Assembly: GCA_039621445.1 (NCBI GenBank)
Contig: CP154956.1
Location: 58,594,465 to 58,658,464, forward strand
Length of the DNA stretch: 64,000 bases
Source of the DNA: Euglena gracilis
Lineage: Eukaryota > Euglenida > Euglenophyceae > Euglenales
Direction of reading: 5' to 3'
The notes beneath the pieces are model-generated. The model worked only from the letters and a program-made list of their open reading frames with translations, did not search any database and had not been told where the DNA came from. Position 1 is the first letter of the stretch. The number at the start of each line of letters is the position of its first letter. A program made the position numbers and the translations under genes. Shown here piece after piece: positions 42,414 to 53,479 of the stretch.

Positions 42414-42867
42414 AGTGTACGCCCAACCTTTCCTCGATTTCGCCCTTTGGTGCGCAAAAGATAAAATTTCGAGTAACAGAAAAATAAAGTAGATATAAGT
42501 ATAAAAGTTGAAAGCCGTTTTCCCCAATTAAGAGGCAGAGCACAAAGCAGGTGTGAAAGCTCTATGGGCTACGACAAAGAATGCCAAGTGACTTGGCTGT
42601 CCTTTCCGGACTTCGGACTTCAGAAGAAACAAATAAAACTTGAAAGTCAAGTCTTGTGAAGAATGAAATAACAAAAAAGAATAAATACCACCTGTAGAGA
42701 GGAGAACCAGAATAAGGTTTTGTTCTATAGAGCTAGGTATTACTAATTCAGGCCGTCTAGGTATTACTAATTCAGGCCGTTGGCCACCTTAAGGAATACT
42801 ACCTAACATAGTACTGTGTATGGGGCTCAGAGCAATATCTGGCCGTAGGCTTATACCAACATACACA
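42414..42867 (-). repeat. LTR of chromovirus copy C
   Basis: On the minus strand it starts TGTGTATGTTGG and ends GGGCGTACACT. It shares CTCTCTACAGGTGGTATT and TTTTCTGTTACTC with the copy A LTR. The outer boundary is less certain than the inner one. Confidence 0.72.
42733..42780. repeat. 24-bp tandem duplication inside the copy C LTR
   Basis: CTAGGTATTACTAATTCAGG plus CCGT occurs twice, back to back and identical (42733-42756 and 42757-42780). Confidence 0.95.
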
Positions 42868-42870
42868 GTA
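42813..42870. repeat. 12-bp inverted repeat at the copy C LTR edge
   Basis: GTACTGTGTATG (42813-42824) and CATACACAGTAC (42859-42870) are exact inverse copies. The right arm contains the presumed LTR start, so the left arm may be a remnant of a second LTR end or a stem-loop. Confidence 0.6.
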
Positions 42871-42879
42871 CCATGGCCT

Positions 42880-43261
42880 TACGGCTGCCTGTTACACAAC
42901 TTCCCCGAAGGGGAGGCATCAACAAAGCGAACAAGTGCGAGCCGAATTGGAGTACCACGAAATGCGCGGTGAGCATTGAGCGCCTCACTGGCGCTGCCAT
43001 TGTAGTGGTGTCGCTGCAAGATTATGTCAAGTGCTTCTTGCACTCAATCGCCCTGGCGTGCGAGGCAGACCCCGGCGCGCCATTCGAAATGACGTACCGC
43101 CAAGGCTAAGTGGCCTGTAAGCTGTGCCGGGTGTGGAGTGCGGAAGCTGGACGAGCTCTACAACCAGCAGCAGCTGTAGAATATGGAGAGGGGGCGGCGG
43201 AGATGATGTTTGGCGCGAATGGCATAGCGAATGCGACGACCGAGGACAAGCAGGAAGAGCC
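42880..43261 (+). pseudogene. gag: DIRS-A-type gag fragment
   Basis: INKANKCEPNWSTTKCAVSIERLTGAAIV and LHSIALACEADPGAPFEMTYRQG (given in parts) match DIRS-A gag around 18300-18480. It is interrupted by a TAA at 43107 and then joins the leader of DIRS-D. Confidence 0.7.
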
Positions 43262-43399
43262 ATTTGTCACCGGGGTTGGCTGATTCTTCAATTGCCCTTC
43301 AACACACAGAAGAAAGGAGCATCAAATACCTCATCAATTGAACGAAGAAGAAGACATTCAATGAAATCAAAATATCCAGAAAATCACGCGCGTGCAGAA

Positions 43400-44245
43400 C
43401 CTCAAATCAAAAGTTGTTAAATGAATTCGATTGGAGATGAAACTTCCAAAGAGGTAGAGCGCTGGATACCTTTAAGGGGAACCAGTAGCAGCCGATGGTC
43501 AACCTGACGGCGCGGGTCGACCGTGGCGAACCGTGGCTTCCTCTTCCCAAAAACAAATTTCCCCAAAAGAAAGTTCCGCAACCTAAACGCCCCAAAGTGA
43601 TGTTCACGGACGCCGGCAGACAGTGGTCAGAAGACCCTACACGGGGCAGAGACAACAACCAGCATGACACTACGGCCTTTGGAACCAGGGCCATGGGGGC
43701 AAACAACTCAAAAAAATACAATGTGTTCAAGCGGGGCTATGACGGCCAAAACCGCAAAGGCCATGAACGCAACACAGGCCGTGACGGTAAAGTCGGCCAT
43801 GAAGGCATCTACATCCAAACAAAGGCCAATGGGGCAATTTGTACCAAGGACTCACAGCCAATTGGACGGGCAGAAAAGGTCACACACACCCCTCCCAGCC
43901 TTCCTCATTCTCGTCAACCCTCAGGGGTCAATGGTGGGGGCCAAGGACTCCTCAAGGCTTCCAGCCCCAAACCCTTTCAGGGGTAAATGAGTGCCCCCCA
44001 GAGGCCACTCAAGATTTTCAATGGGCATGGCCTCCCAGATGAGTGACAAGTCAATGGAGACTGTCAAAGTATCTGAGGGCCAGTGGGCTCCACATCAAGA
44101 GGGCCCGTAGGGCCAGTACTGCCAAGGCCACTGGGGCCAGCATAATTCTTATCAAGGCCTCTGGGCCAATCATCATGCCCAAGATCAAAAATTTCAAGGC
44201 CATTGGAGCCATGAATAATCAGAAGGAGGAAAACCCCAGAAGCTA
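43400..44245 (+). pseudogene. gag: DIRS-D gag-like region
   Basis: The block RVDRGEPWLPLPKNKFPQKK and the following RGRDNNQHDTTAFGTR are nearly the same as in DIRS-E (50580-50740). A Gly/His/Lys-rich low-complexity part (RGYDGQNRKGHERNTG) follows. The longest frame is 163 codons (43495-43986). The rest is in other frames. Confidence 0.6.
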
Positions 44246-44689
44246 AAATATTGTCTACCCCAGTGGCAGCCCCTGGAGGATGCCCCCAAACGGGCAGTGG
44301 ACGACAAGGAGGCAAACCCCCCTCATATTTCTTTTCAATGCCCATGGCATGGGCAAGTCAAAACAAGGTGGATACCCAAAAAGGGGCACCAATGGTATGT
44401 CAAATGACAACACCAAGCACAAAGTGGAGGATCAGAAAGACTATGAACAGAACATGCACAACCTCCCAGCAACACTTGCGGAATGCTCAATCCCTAGGAG
44501 CAATAGGGGTGCAATGTCCAACATCCCCCCACCCAACCCCCAGAAATTACCTGTTTGGGAAAATAAATATCCCTGGAAGAAAAGTGGGGAGACATCCCCC
44601 TGCACCAGAGGATTCAGAAAGGTATAAAACTGTGGTCAAAAAATGCCCCCCCCCCCAACAGCAACATGTCAACTGATCAAAAGTGGAAT

Positions 44690-45620
44690 CCAGCCCCCCC
44701 CTGGTAAATCCTCCAAAATTGTCAACCCACCCAAATCCCAGAGCCCAGTTGGACCTGAAACAGGCACAAAAAATTCTGCCTGAATACGAAACATCTGGAT
44801 CAATAAAACGAGTTTGAGATTCAGACACCCAGCAGTTAATCCCATGGTTTCTAATTTTGAAACCAGAAGGGGCAACTACAAAATGGAGAATGGTCAGCGA
44901 TTGCAGAGAAATAAATCAGCAGTTTCAAGTAAAGTGTTTCAAAATGGATCATATCCTGAACATTTTTCCAGGTTTGGAAAAAGGCCGCTGAGCAGAAATA
45001 ATCGACCTAAAGGATGCCTATTGTCATATTCTAGTAAGTCCAGGCGTATGGCTATTTTTGACACATCCGGTGGTGGTGGCAGACCTGGGAATTTCAAACA
45101 GGCTGCTTTAGGCTAAAAGTAATTCCCCTAAATTTCATGTCAGTGCAGAAAAAGGGGCATCCAGGTATTTATTTACCTGGACGACATTCTACTGTTTGCC
45201 ACCATCCAAAACACTTTGCGGCATCACCTCAACACAGTCGTGAAGGTTTTTTTTACAAGCAGGGTTCAAAATAAGAGTAAAAACGTCCACCCTGCATCCC
45301 ACCCAAGTGGTAACCCATCCAGGATTTCAACTGAACTTCCAAGATGGAATGTTACAGGTGCCCCCCCCCCAGAAAGTCAAAACCATCAAAAAAAGCTGGT
45401 AAAATTTTTGAAGAAGGATTACATGTGAAAAAGACAGCTAGCTGCCATTTTCGTCCAAATAAGATGCAATATAATGGCCCTGCCTTTTTTAAGAGCTTTT
45501 TTGGATAAACTGGCAAATTTTATGATAACAAAGTTGACAGCCCCTGGGTCTCAAAACACCACATTTCCCAAGAAATCAAGTCCTAATTAAGGGAAGTCAA
45601 AATTCTGCTGGCCACGTGGG
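44690..45620 (+). pseudogene. DIRS-D reverse transcriptase, frameshifted
   Basis: LIPWFLILKPEG, IDLKDAYCHI and VFIYLDDILLF can be read in different frames. Here the YLDD active site is intact (about 45170-45190), in contrast to DIRS-B, -C and -E, but frames and stops exclude a product. Confidence 0.72.
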
Positions 45621-45639
45621 CGGCAGACCTTTCTTCCAA

Positions 45640-46360
45640 AATGCAACCAGAAAGTTGCACTCAGACAGCAGCACCCGTTCCTGGGGGGGGGAGGGTAGAC
45701 ATTCACACAGGAGAAGTGACAGAGAGAAGACTCCATTTTGCACATAAATGTAAAGGAGCTCAGTTCAGCAATCAGCACTGTGAAAAGTTTAAGCAAACTT
45801 TTAGAAACGGTTTCTTTGTCAGTGGACAACCAGTTAATCTACTATTACCTGACCAAGGGGGCGGGGTGGGCAGAAAAGACCCCTTCAACAGCAAGCTAAG
45901 ATCTTTTTTCAAAATGGTGCCTAGAGCTCCAAGTAAAACTCCAAGTCAACTGGGCGCCTTCAAAATAATGCCTGGCAGACCCCACGAGCAGATGAGAAAT
46001 GGACAGGGGGGATTGCTATTTATACCCACAACTTTTTCAATGGTTAAGGCAGTTTTTTTTAAAAGATTCATATAGCTGGAAATGGATTTATTTGCCTCCT
46101 AAGGCAACAAAAAACGGACCAGATTTGTGGCCAGATGGCCCACTGGGAGGCAACAGCCGTAGGTGCCTTACAATGTTCCACTGGACAACATGGGGGATCT
46201 TTATGCAAACCCACCTTGCTCAAATGTTCAAAAATGTCTTGCCAGGTTGAAACTGTTTCCCCAGACCAAAGTTTTGATGGTCACCCCCTACTGGGATTCA
46301 GCCACCTGGTGGCCCCAGTTAAAAGAAAATAAAAGTTCCAGGGAAACCCTGCCTCAAAAT
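45640..46360 (+). pseudogene. DIRS-D RNase H and methyltransferase-like segment
   Basis: RNase H pieces (NVKELSSAISTVKSLSK, VDNQLIYYYLTKGA) lie at 45740-45870. At 46075-46340 the segment MDLFASxGNKKR, YANPPCSNVQ and VLMVTPYWDSATWWPQL is recognisable. NPPW is changed to NPPC. Confidence 0.65.
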
Positions 46361-46389
46361 CACACCTGCAAGGTATGTTCACCAATTGC

Positions 46390-47260
46390 AGGGGGAAACA
46401 ATTTTCACCCCCAGGTCGCCCCCCCTTTGCACGATTTGCTCATACAAATTTCGGATCGGAAAAAATCAGGTGCAAACCATTGACGATTTCCTGGAGAGAA
46501 ACCCAAGTTTAAAGCGTTTTCAAAGAGCTTTTGCACTTCTGTGGGTATTTTTGGAGCAAATGGGGGTGCCCCCTTCTTAAGTCACCACAGACCAAGTGGC
46601 TGACGCTTTAATTTAAGTATTCCAGTTTCCAAGGCCCAAGCCTGTAATGCATACAGTTCCATGCTTTTGTTTCCTGAGTTTGGTGGCTGAGATTCCACAC
46701 CCTGTTGACCCCTTACAAGAAGCTTTGGAACCAAAATCTGGAAAAATATGGAGCATTTTGGGTTCACCTGCGAATCCTCCTGCGGCTGGCAAAGGCGCCT
46801 ATGTCCACTGATGTTTGTACATTTCGTACACAACTTATTTCTTGCTCACGAGTCCTCTGTTTATACAGACCCTCAGAGCTGGCAAAGGTTAAATGAATAT
46901 CTTGTGTGTTGGGCAGGACACCCTACATCAAGATTAAGCGTAAAGGAAAAAAAAACTCCACAAGTGGGAAAGGGTTGTGTCCATACCCCGGTGTCCACAA
47001 AGAAGCCCGTTTCATTTACTGGTGTTGTTGTATGGCTGCCACACGTTTATTCGTCAGACCTGGGCCCCCTTCTGATTTAATTAAAACCCCCCTTCAGGGC
47101 CGTATGTGCATACACCTTTGCTTCTATAACAAAATATTTTTTGACCAAACATGGGATCACCCCCCAGGTGTGGGGACCCCACTCCACCAGGGGGGCAGGA
47201 GTTGGTTTACTCTCGGTCACCAAGTCTTTGATAATGGGCTGTGAAAGCCTCACCACCCTC
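46390..47260 (+). pseudogene. DIRS-D tyrosine recombinase, frameshifted
   Basis: The segments LCLYRPSELAKV (first catalytic Arg), YIKIKRKGKK and, in another frame, PHSTRGAGVGL (His-x-x-Arg) are present. The final Tyr box is not evident. The poly-C runs at 47160-47170 and elsewhere coincide with frame changes. Confidence 0.68.
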
Positions 47261-47299
47261 CACTGACCAATTTCACAAACTTCTTGGGCAGAATGGATA

Positions 47300-47694
47300 A
47301 GTGCACAGCCCGAGGTGTCTCGTACTCCATCGAGGCAAAACTACAATGGAGGAAGAGACACCGAGGGCGAAGCACAAAGACATTGTGATCCCGACCCACC
47401 CCACCCATAAAAGAACATTTGTGTTCAAAAGCCCTCGGTCAGCAGTAAATGGGGGCCAGGTGGGGGGGGCAGAGGGGGGAGGGATCCAACCAGGGGCAAG
47501 AATCCACGTCGCTAAGTCGGAGCCATATCGTCAGCCAAATCTGGCGAGGCGGCAGTAAGCGGGACCTTCTTACCCAGCGCACAACAGCAATCCAAACAAC
47601 ACCGCCGGTGAACTGTGCATGGCCTCACAATGTCTTTGTGCTTCGCCCTCGGTGTCCCTTCCTCCCTTGTCGTTTTGCCCCGAGGGAGTACGAG
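47300..47694. repeat. DIRS-D complementary region, spacer and right end
   Basis: 47300-47395 (GCCCGAGGTGTCTCGTACTC to AAGACATTGTG) is largely the reverse complement of 47625-47694. The inverse of 47540-47625 resembles the DIRS-E left repeat. A poly-G run lies at 47461-47470. Confidence 0.72.
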
Positions 47695-47910
47695 ATCCCC
47701 TGGATTGGGAAATGTCCCGCCAGAGCCTGCCAGCGGACCTGGAGAAGATCTTGCTCCGCCAACAGGCGGTCTCCTTGAGTTTGGACATCCGTTCCATTTT
47801 TGAAGGGCTGCCCAAATTCGAGTGGCTGAAGGAACGACTGTTTGGGGGTGAAGCAGCTTCCACATTCCCCCAGAAGCTGAAGAACTGCTGGCAGATTTCT
47901 GTGAGCTAAA
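47695..47910 (+). pseudogene. gag: DIRS gag fragment
   Basis: EMSRQSLPADLEKILLRQQA and LDIRSIFEGLPKFEWLKERL match DIRS-A gag (18655-18785). The fragment directly follows the DIRS-D right end, without a left repeat. Confidence 0.75.
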
Positions 47911-48949
47911 TTACAGCCAAATTCGGCCTTCCTATCCAGAACAATTTAATTCCACTGTTGATTTGTTTTTTGTGTCATCAGGGAACGGCAATCGCCGTGA
48001 TACTATCTCCATTGGTTTGTGAGATCCTTAATTCATTTGATGCTGTGGCTGGCTGGGTTGGCAAAGTGAAGGGGAAGTTGGCATGTTCCAAAATGAGTCC
48101 CTGTTCCCTGGAGGGAAACCCTGCAGAAGTCAGGTTGGATCAGAAAGGGTGAGGCCCAGACTTCCAAAATGAGAAGGCGGGGGTGTGCGCAGCCTGAAGC
48201 AGGACCTGGGCGCAATTTTTGCCAATTAGGACTGAGCGCGCGCCATGACATCTGGCACATGGAACTTTTTTGTGTCTTTTCAACAGGCAACCACCAATGG
48301 ACAATTGCAGGGAATGCGGCCCCTACTTGTCCGTTGAATTGATCCCGTTCAGGAGTTTCTCCTTGGTTGACAGAAAGGTTGGGTGTGATTTGCGACCCAC
48401 TGGCCAGGGTTCAGATTTGTGAGTTGGCTGTGTGCAGGCTTCTTTTGGGTGGTGCTCTGGCCCCCCCTGTCGAGGAGTTTGGCAGCGGATTTTACTGGTA
48501 TCTGTGGTGTAATTCTGTGACTGTTGCACGTTGCACTTCTCCGTTTCCCGTGCCGTTGGTGTTGGTGCCATGCTCGGGAGGAGGCAAAATTGGTACCCAA
48601 AGCGCAAGGGAAATAAGGAAAAACCTGCGCCAACAGAAGTGGCGGACAGGTTTCACAATTGTCTCACTGTGGTTGATCCAACATTGACATTGACACAGGT
48701 GCCATGAGTTGAAATCAGGCCCATGGGTGGCCAGTTGGACAAAGGTGTCCAGTGCATCCATGTTCAGTCTGGGAATGTTCAGGTTGGCTTTGAGCCAGTG
48801 GTTTATTCTACTGCTTCAGACAAGGGTTTGATGACACATTCCGTCATTGGTGATGGTTGGTGACATATTCCGCCATTGGTGATTTCGGCATCATTGACTC
48901 TACTCACTCTTCTGCTTACGTGCTGGACAAGTCGTGTTCCGCACTTCCT
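47911..48949. other. Unassigned stretch
   Basis: I see no supported gene. A short tandem pair, GACACATTCCGTCATTGGTG and GACATATTCCGCCATTGGTG, lies at 48830-48880. Open frames of up to about 106 codons have no features I recognise. Confidence 0.45.
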
Positions 48950-49510
48950 CTATCTGAGGTCATGCCTTTTTGGCCGCTGTCTTTGTTTTTGATGTGGTTA
49001 GACTTCTCCCCAATTCGTACCCCTTTTTTGCCGAGTTGGCTGCTCCTAATTGCCCTTCGACATGGGGAAGGTCGCTGAATTTCTGGCAAACAGAAACTGA
49101 GACCGAACTCCTACTAATGTGAAACGCGCTATTATTATCGCCAGAAATAGCAGTGGCCTTACTGCGGGAGGCCGTGAACGTGGCCGTGAGTTTAATCAAC
49201 AAAGCGCACAAGTGCAAGCAAAAATGGAGTACTACGAAGTGCACAGTCAGCATGGAGCGCTACACTGGTAGTGGCGTCCCTGAAAGATTATTTCACTTGC
49301 AATCGCAATCCCCCGAGAGCACACGAAGGAGGAGGAAGGGAAACCGAGGGCGAAGCACAAAGCCTATGTGAGGCCATGCCTTTTTGCCGGCTGTCTTTGT
49401 GTTTGAAGCAGTTCGGCTGTCTTTGTGCCGCCTTTCAGCCGGAGCTGGCTTCGGAGAGTCCGGGGAGGAAGGGACACAGAGGGCGAAGCACAAAGCCTAT
49501 GTCAGCCCAC
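48950..49510 (+). pseudogene. gag: DIRS left repeat, gag fragment and terminal fragments
   Basis: A left repeat (GAGGTCATGCCTTTTTGGCC to GAGTTGGCTG, 48957-49042) is followed by a gag fragment (KWSTTKCTVSMERYTGS, about 49222-49272). Two copies of the terminal words GAGGAAGGGA and GGGCGAAGCACAAAGCC follow (49330-49372 and 49464-49500). It looks like a collapsed or internally deleted DIRS. Confidence 0.65.
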
Positions 49511-49639
49511 CCAGCCCACCGAGGGGGAGCCACCCACCACAAGAAGAGAGGGTGGCCTCTCCTTCTCAGGTTTCCGGTGCCCAATGCAATCCCCAGTAGA
49601 GGGTGGCAGACGGGTACCCCCCCACGCTAGGCCTCACAC

Positions 49640-50090
49640 GGACCCTTCAGGTGCTCTCGGCGGAATGCGTGACACCTCGGGCTCTGCACGTCCCCTATAT
49701 GAGGTCTGACTGCGCACCCACCCCGCCAGCATAATTTGTCGCGTATTTTCCAGCGTATCCCGGGCCCCCAAGAGTTTTTCCATTTTCCAATCTCACAAAC
49801 CTCCTCTGCAGATAACACATTTTTCCTCAAAAACCCCACACCAGCCCACATTGTAGAGTGGAGGGCGCAAATACGGGAACAAACCCCAAATGTTTAAAGG
49901 AACGATTTTTGTCAATGAGGCCACAGTTTCTGCAGAAATGGGTTTGAAAGGAGGTTTTAGAGTCAACAACACAGGTCCCCCCTGCTTTCCTTTGTCTTTT
50001 GTGAGAAGGACATATGCCTTCAGCGAATGAAAAGGTGAAAGTTGAGAACAATGTAGAAGAGACACAATTCTTTCCAACTTAAAGGACTTC
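49640..50090 (-). pseudogene. DIRS recombinase fragment, minus strand
   Basis: On the minus strand, LSPFHSLKAYVLLTKDKGKQ, LTLKPPFKPISAETVASLTK and CEIGKWKN follow the C-terminal half of the recombinase. The His-x-x-Arg box is lost (PLYNVGWCGV in its place). The opposite orientation to all other DIRS sequence here points to an inversion. Confidence 0.65.
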
Positions 50091-50344
50091 TACCCTTTAC
50101 GCATTATCTGAATAAAAGCCTTTGGGCCAAACACACACACATACCGCCGGAGATTTGCCTGATCGTGACTTCTGTACAGACACAACAGTCTCCGGAGACC
50201 GGAGGTCATGGCCCCGCAAGTTCTGGACACCTCGGTCTCCGCACTTTGCCCTTGTGATGTCATGCCTTGCTCGCTGGCGGCGTTGTTTGGATTGTTTGCT
50301 GCGTTGGGTTAGGAGGTCCCGCTTAGTGCCTTTTTTCGCCGGAG

Positions 50345-50989
50345 TTGGCTGATTCTGAATTTTTCCTTCGACAACCAGAAGAAAGCAACGTCAAATACCT
50401 TGCAAATTGGAAGAAGAAGAAGTCAATCAATCAATTCAAATTATCCAGAAGAAGACGCTCGTGCAGAACTCCAAAGCCGAAATTGTTGAAGTATCTGAAA
50501 GATTTCAATGAAAGCTGCAATTTACAAGACGAACGGCGCTGGAGAACTTCAAGAGGGAGCAGCAGAAGCAGCAGCAGCTGGGTCGACCGTGGCGAACCGT
50601 GGCTTCCGCTTCCCCAAAAAAAATTTCCCCAAAAGAAACTTCCGCAACCCAAACGCCCCAAATTTATGGCCACTGACCTTGGCAGACAGTGGTCAGAAGA
50701 CCCCGCATGGGGCAGAGACAACAACCAGCAGGTCACTACGGTCATTGGAACTAGAGGCATTGGGGCCAACAATTCAAAACATACAATGGGTTCAAGCGGG
50801 GCTATGGCGGCCAAAACCGCACAGGCCATAAAGGCAACAAAAGCCATGACGGCACAACCAGCCATGAAGGCATCTACATCCACAAAAGTCGCTGGAACAA
50901 AGGCCAAGGTGGCCACCAGCACCCAGACCACACAGGACATGGCAGAGGCAGAAAAGGTCACACACACCGTCCCCAACATTTCTCAATAA
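50345..50989 (+). CDS. gag: DIRS-E gag-like protein
   Basis: A 214-codon open frame beginning right after the shared leader motif. The N-terminal part is basic and helical (NWKKKKSINQFKLSRRRR, LLKYLKDFNESCNLQ). WVDRGEPWLPLPQKKFPQKK and RQWSEDPAWGRDNNQQ follow and are conserved in DIRS-D. The end is Ala/Thr/Lys-rich. In another frame the same DNA reads Gly/His-rich repeats like those of DIRS-B, so the C-terminal half may be shifted. Gag role is inferred from position. Confidence 0.6.
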   Translation: MADSEFFLRQPEESNVKYLANWKKKKSINQFKLSRRRRSCRTPKPKLLKYLKDFNESCNLQDERRWRTSRGSSRSSSSWVDRGEPWLPLPQKKFPQKKLPQPKRPKFMATDLGRQWSEDPAWGRDNNQQVTTVIGTRGIGANNSKHTMGSSGAMAAKTAQAIKATKAMTAQPAMKASTSTKVAGTKAKVATSTQTTQDMAEAEKVTHTVPNISQ

Positions 50990-51689
50990 CACCACCCACA
51001 AGGGGTCAAGGGTGGGGCCACAAGAAACCCTCAAGATTTCAAACGGGCATGGCGACCCAGAACACAATCAGGCCATTGGGGCCTTTATCGTCAAGGCCAC
51101 TGGGGCCATAATGCTCAACAAGAAGACCAGAAATTACAACAAAGCCACAGGGGGGGGGGTCCTTCACAGTCATCCCAGAAGCTAATGGACAGCCCTGCAA
51201 GGGCGTTTATTTAAAATGGGCAGCCCCCAGCCCAGCCCCAGGAGGAAGATGGCCTCCCAGGGGCCAGCTGGCAACAGGCAGGCGGAGACTCCCCACCAAC
51301 ATTTATTCAATCAACAAGAGGGGAACCTCAGAAGCAACCCACCCCTATGGTATGGCTACCAACATCAAGCAGACCAGACAGGCCAAACAGGGGCAGTAAA
51401 TCCTATGGTATGTATTCCAACAACAAGATCTTCCGGACAGAGAGTGAGAAGAGAGGAGAGTGCATGCACATCCCCCCAGGAACATTTGCTTTTTCAAATG
51501 GCGTAAGCCCTAGGTTCTCTAGGGTCTGTGAACTGTCCAACACCCTCCACCCAGCCCCAAAAGGTTCATCTAATTCAGGAAATAAATTGTATGAAGGAAA
51601 ATGGCGAGACACCCCCCTGCGCCAGAGACTTCAGAAAAGTCTACAATGGTGATCAAAAAATGCCACGCCCCCCCAGCAACATGTCAATT

Positions 51690-52570
51690 GATTTAAAAAA
51701 TTTTCAATCCCCCCAGGTAAATCCACCCAAGTTGTCCACCCACTCAAAACCCAGAGCCAACTTGGACCTGAACCAGGCAGAAAAAATTCTGCTGGATTAC
51801 AAAAAAACTGGGTGAATAAACCGGGTTGCGGATTCAGACACCCAGCATTTGATCCCATGGTTTCTAATTTCGAAGCCAGAAGGGTGAACAACGAAATGGA
51901 GAATGATCAGCGATTCCAGAGAAATAAATCAGCAAATTTCAAGTAAAACCTTTCAAACTGGATCATATCCAGCACATTTTTCCAGTTTTGGAAAATGGTC
52001 ACTGGGCAGCCAAAATCGACCTGAAGGATGCCGATTTTTATATTACGTTAGTCAGGGGCTAAGGCCATTTTTAAGGCATCAGATAGGGGGGGCAGACCTG
52101 GGAACTTCAAACAGGATGCTTTGGGCTAAATCTAATAATGCCCCAAATTTTCATGTCCGTGACGAAAACATTCGAAAAAGTGTGGAGAAAAAGGGGCGTC
52201 CAGGTGTTTCTTTCCCTGTTGGACATTCTGCTGGTGAACCCCACCAAAAACACTTTGCAAAGTCACCTGAACAGAGGCGTCAAAGATTTGCTGAATTCAG
52301 GGTTCAAAATTAATGTAAAAAAGTCTACCCTGCAGCCCACACAAGTAGTAACCCATCTGGGTTTTCAACTAAACTTCCAGGAAGGAAAGTTACAGGTGCC
52401 CCGCAGAAATTAAAAAACATCAAAAAGGAGCTGGGTAAAAAAATATTACGAGTCAAAAATGCAGCTAGCTGTCATTTTGGAAAAATAAAATGCAATAATG
52501 CCCCTTTTAAGGGCTTTTACGGACACCCTGGCAATTTTTTTGGTGGCAAAGTCCACAGCCCTGTGGGATT
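51690..52570 (+). pseudogene. DIRS-E reverse transcriptase, broken
   Basis: VNPPKLSTHSKPRANLDLNQ, IPWFLISKPEG, KIDLKDADFYI and LNSGFKINVKKSTLQPTQVV are recognisable across three frames. The active site reads FLSLLDILLVNP, so both YLDD flanks are changed. The enzyme is dead. Confidence 0.72.
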
Positions 52571-52599
52571 CAAAACACCCCATTTCCCAGGAAATCTAG

Positions 52600-53375
52600 G
52601 CCCAAATAAGGGATATAAAAATTGTACTGGACACCTGGGGGGGCAGACCCTTCCCCCAAAATGCAACCAGGGAGTTGCACTCAGACAGCAGCACCTATGC
52701 CTGGGGAGGGCTGGATATACACACAGGAGAAGTTGTGCAGGAACTTTGGAGAAAAGTCTCCATTTTACAGATAAATGTGAAGGATCTCAGTGCAGACATC
52801 AGCACTGTGAAAAGTTTGAGCAAATCTGGGGAAACAGTTTATTTTTCCGTGGACAACCAGGTAATTTACTATTACCTGACCAAAGGTGGGGGGGGGTGCA
52901 GAAAGGAAACCTTTAACACAATGTTAAGACCATTTTTCAAATGGTGCATAAAGCACCAAGTAAACCTTCAGGCAAAATGAGTGCCTGCAAAAGAATGCCT
53001 GGCAGACCCCATAAGCAGATGAGAAATGGACAAGGGGGATTACTCCTTAGACCCCCAACGTTTTCAATGGTTAAGGCAGCAATTCAAAAATCTCATAAAT
53101 TTGGAAGCATACTTATTTGCCTCCCCAGGCAACAAAAAATTGCCTAATTTCGTGGACAAATGGCCCACTGGGAGGCCACTGCAGTAAATGCATTACAATG
53201 TTCCACTGGACAACATGGAGGATCTTTATGCACCCCCCCCCCCCATGGCCAAGATTTAAAAAATTTCTGCCCAGGTGGAAAATGTTTCCCCTGACCAAAG
53301 TTTTGATGGTCACCCCTACTGGGATTCAGCCACCTGGTGGCCCCAGTTAATAAGGATGAAAGTTCCATGGACCCC
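52600..53375 (+). pseudogene. DIRS-E RNase H and methyltransferase-like segment
   Basis: RNase H is well kept (LHSDSSTYAWGGLDIHTGEV, INVKDLSADISTVKSLSK, SVDNQVIYYYLTKGGGG; 52675-52900) and preserves an Asp where DIRS-A has Tyr. In the next segment (53100-53370), LFASPGNKKLPNF and LMVTPTGIQPPGG are seen, but NPPW is lost in a run of C at 53230-53245. Confidence 0.7.
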
Positions 53376-53479
53376 CTGCCTGAAAATCACCCTCTACAAG
53401 GGTAAGTTCACCAATTGCAGGGGGAAACGAATGCCACCCCCCCCAGGTGGCCCCTGCTTGGCATGATTTGCTCAGGCAA

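Larger units (their letters stand above)
38966..42867 (-). mobile_element. Chromovirus copy C, 5' part, minus strand
   Basis: Reading the minus strand: an LTR (42867-42414), primer-binding site TGGTAGCGG (from 42413), leader, and gag as far as the capsid-like block at about 39000. Everything further 3' is missing. Its truncated end abuts the second retroelement, and its LTR end abuts a DIRS gag fragment. Confidence 0.82.
43262..47694 (+). mobile_element. DIRS-D retrotransposon, 5' repeat lost
   Basis: It starts at the shared leader motif CCGGGGTTGGCTGATTCTTC without the left repeat, which would be expected to match the inverse of 47540-47625. Gag, RT, RNase H, methyltransferase-like segment, recombinase, complementary region (47300-47395) and right end (to 47694, GGAGTACGAG) follow. 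The gag fragment at 42880-43261 replaces its left end, probably through recombination between two DIRS copies. Confidence 0.78.

Noticed and set aside
41816-42457. 213-codon minus-strand ORF as a host gene
   Set aside because: It runs from the LTR of copy C through the leader into gag; it is retroelement sequence read through.
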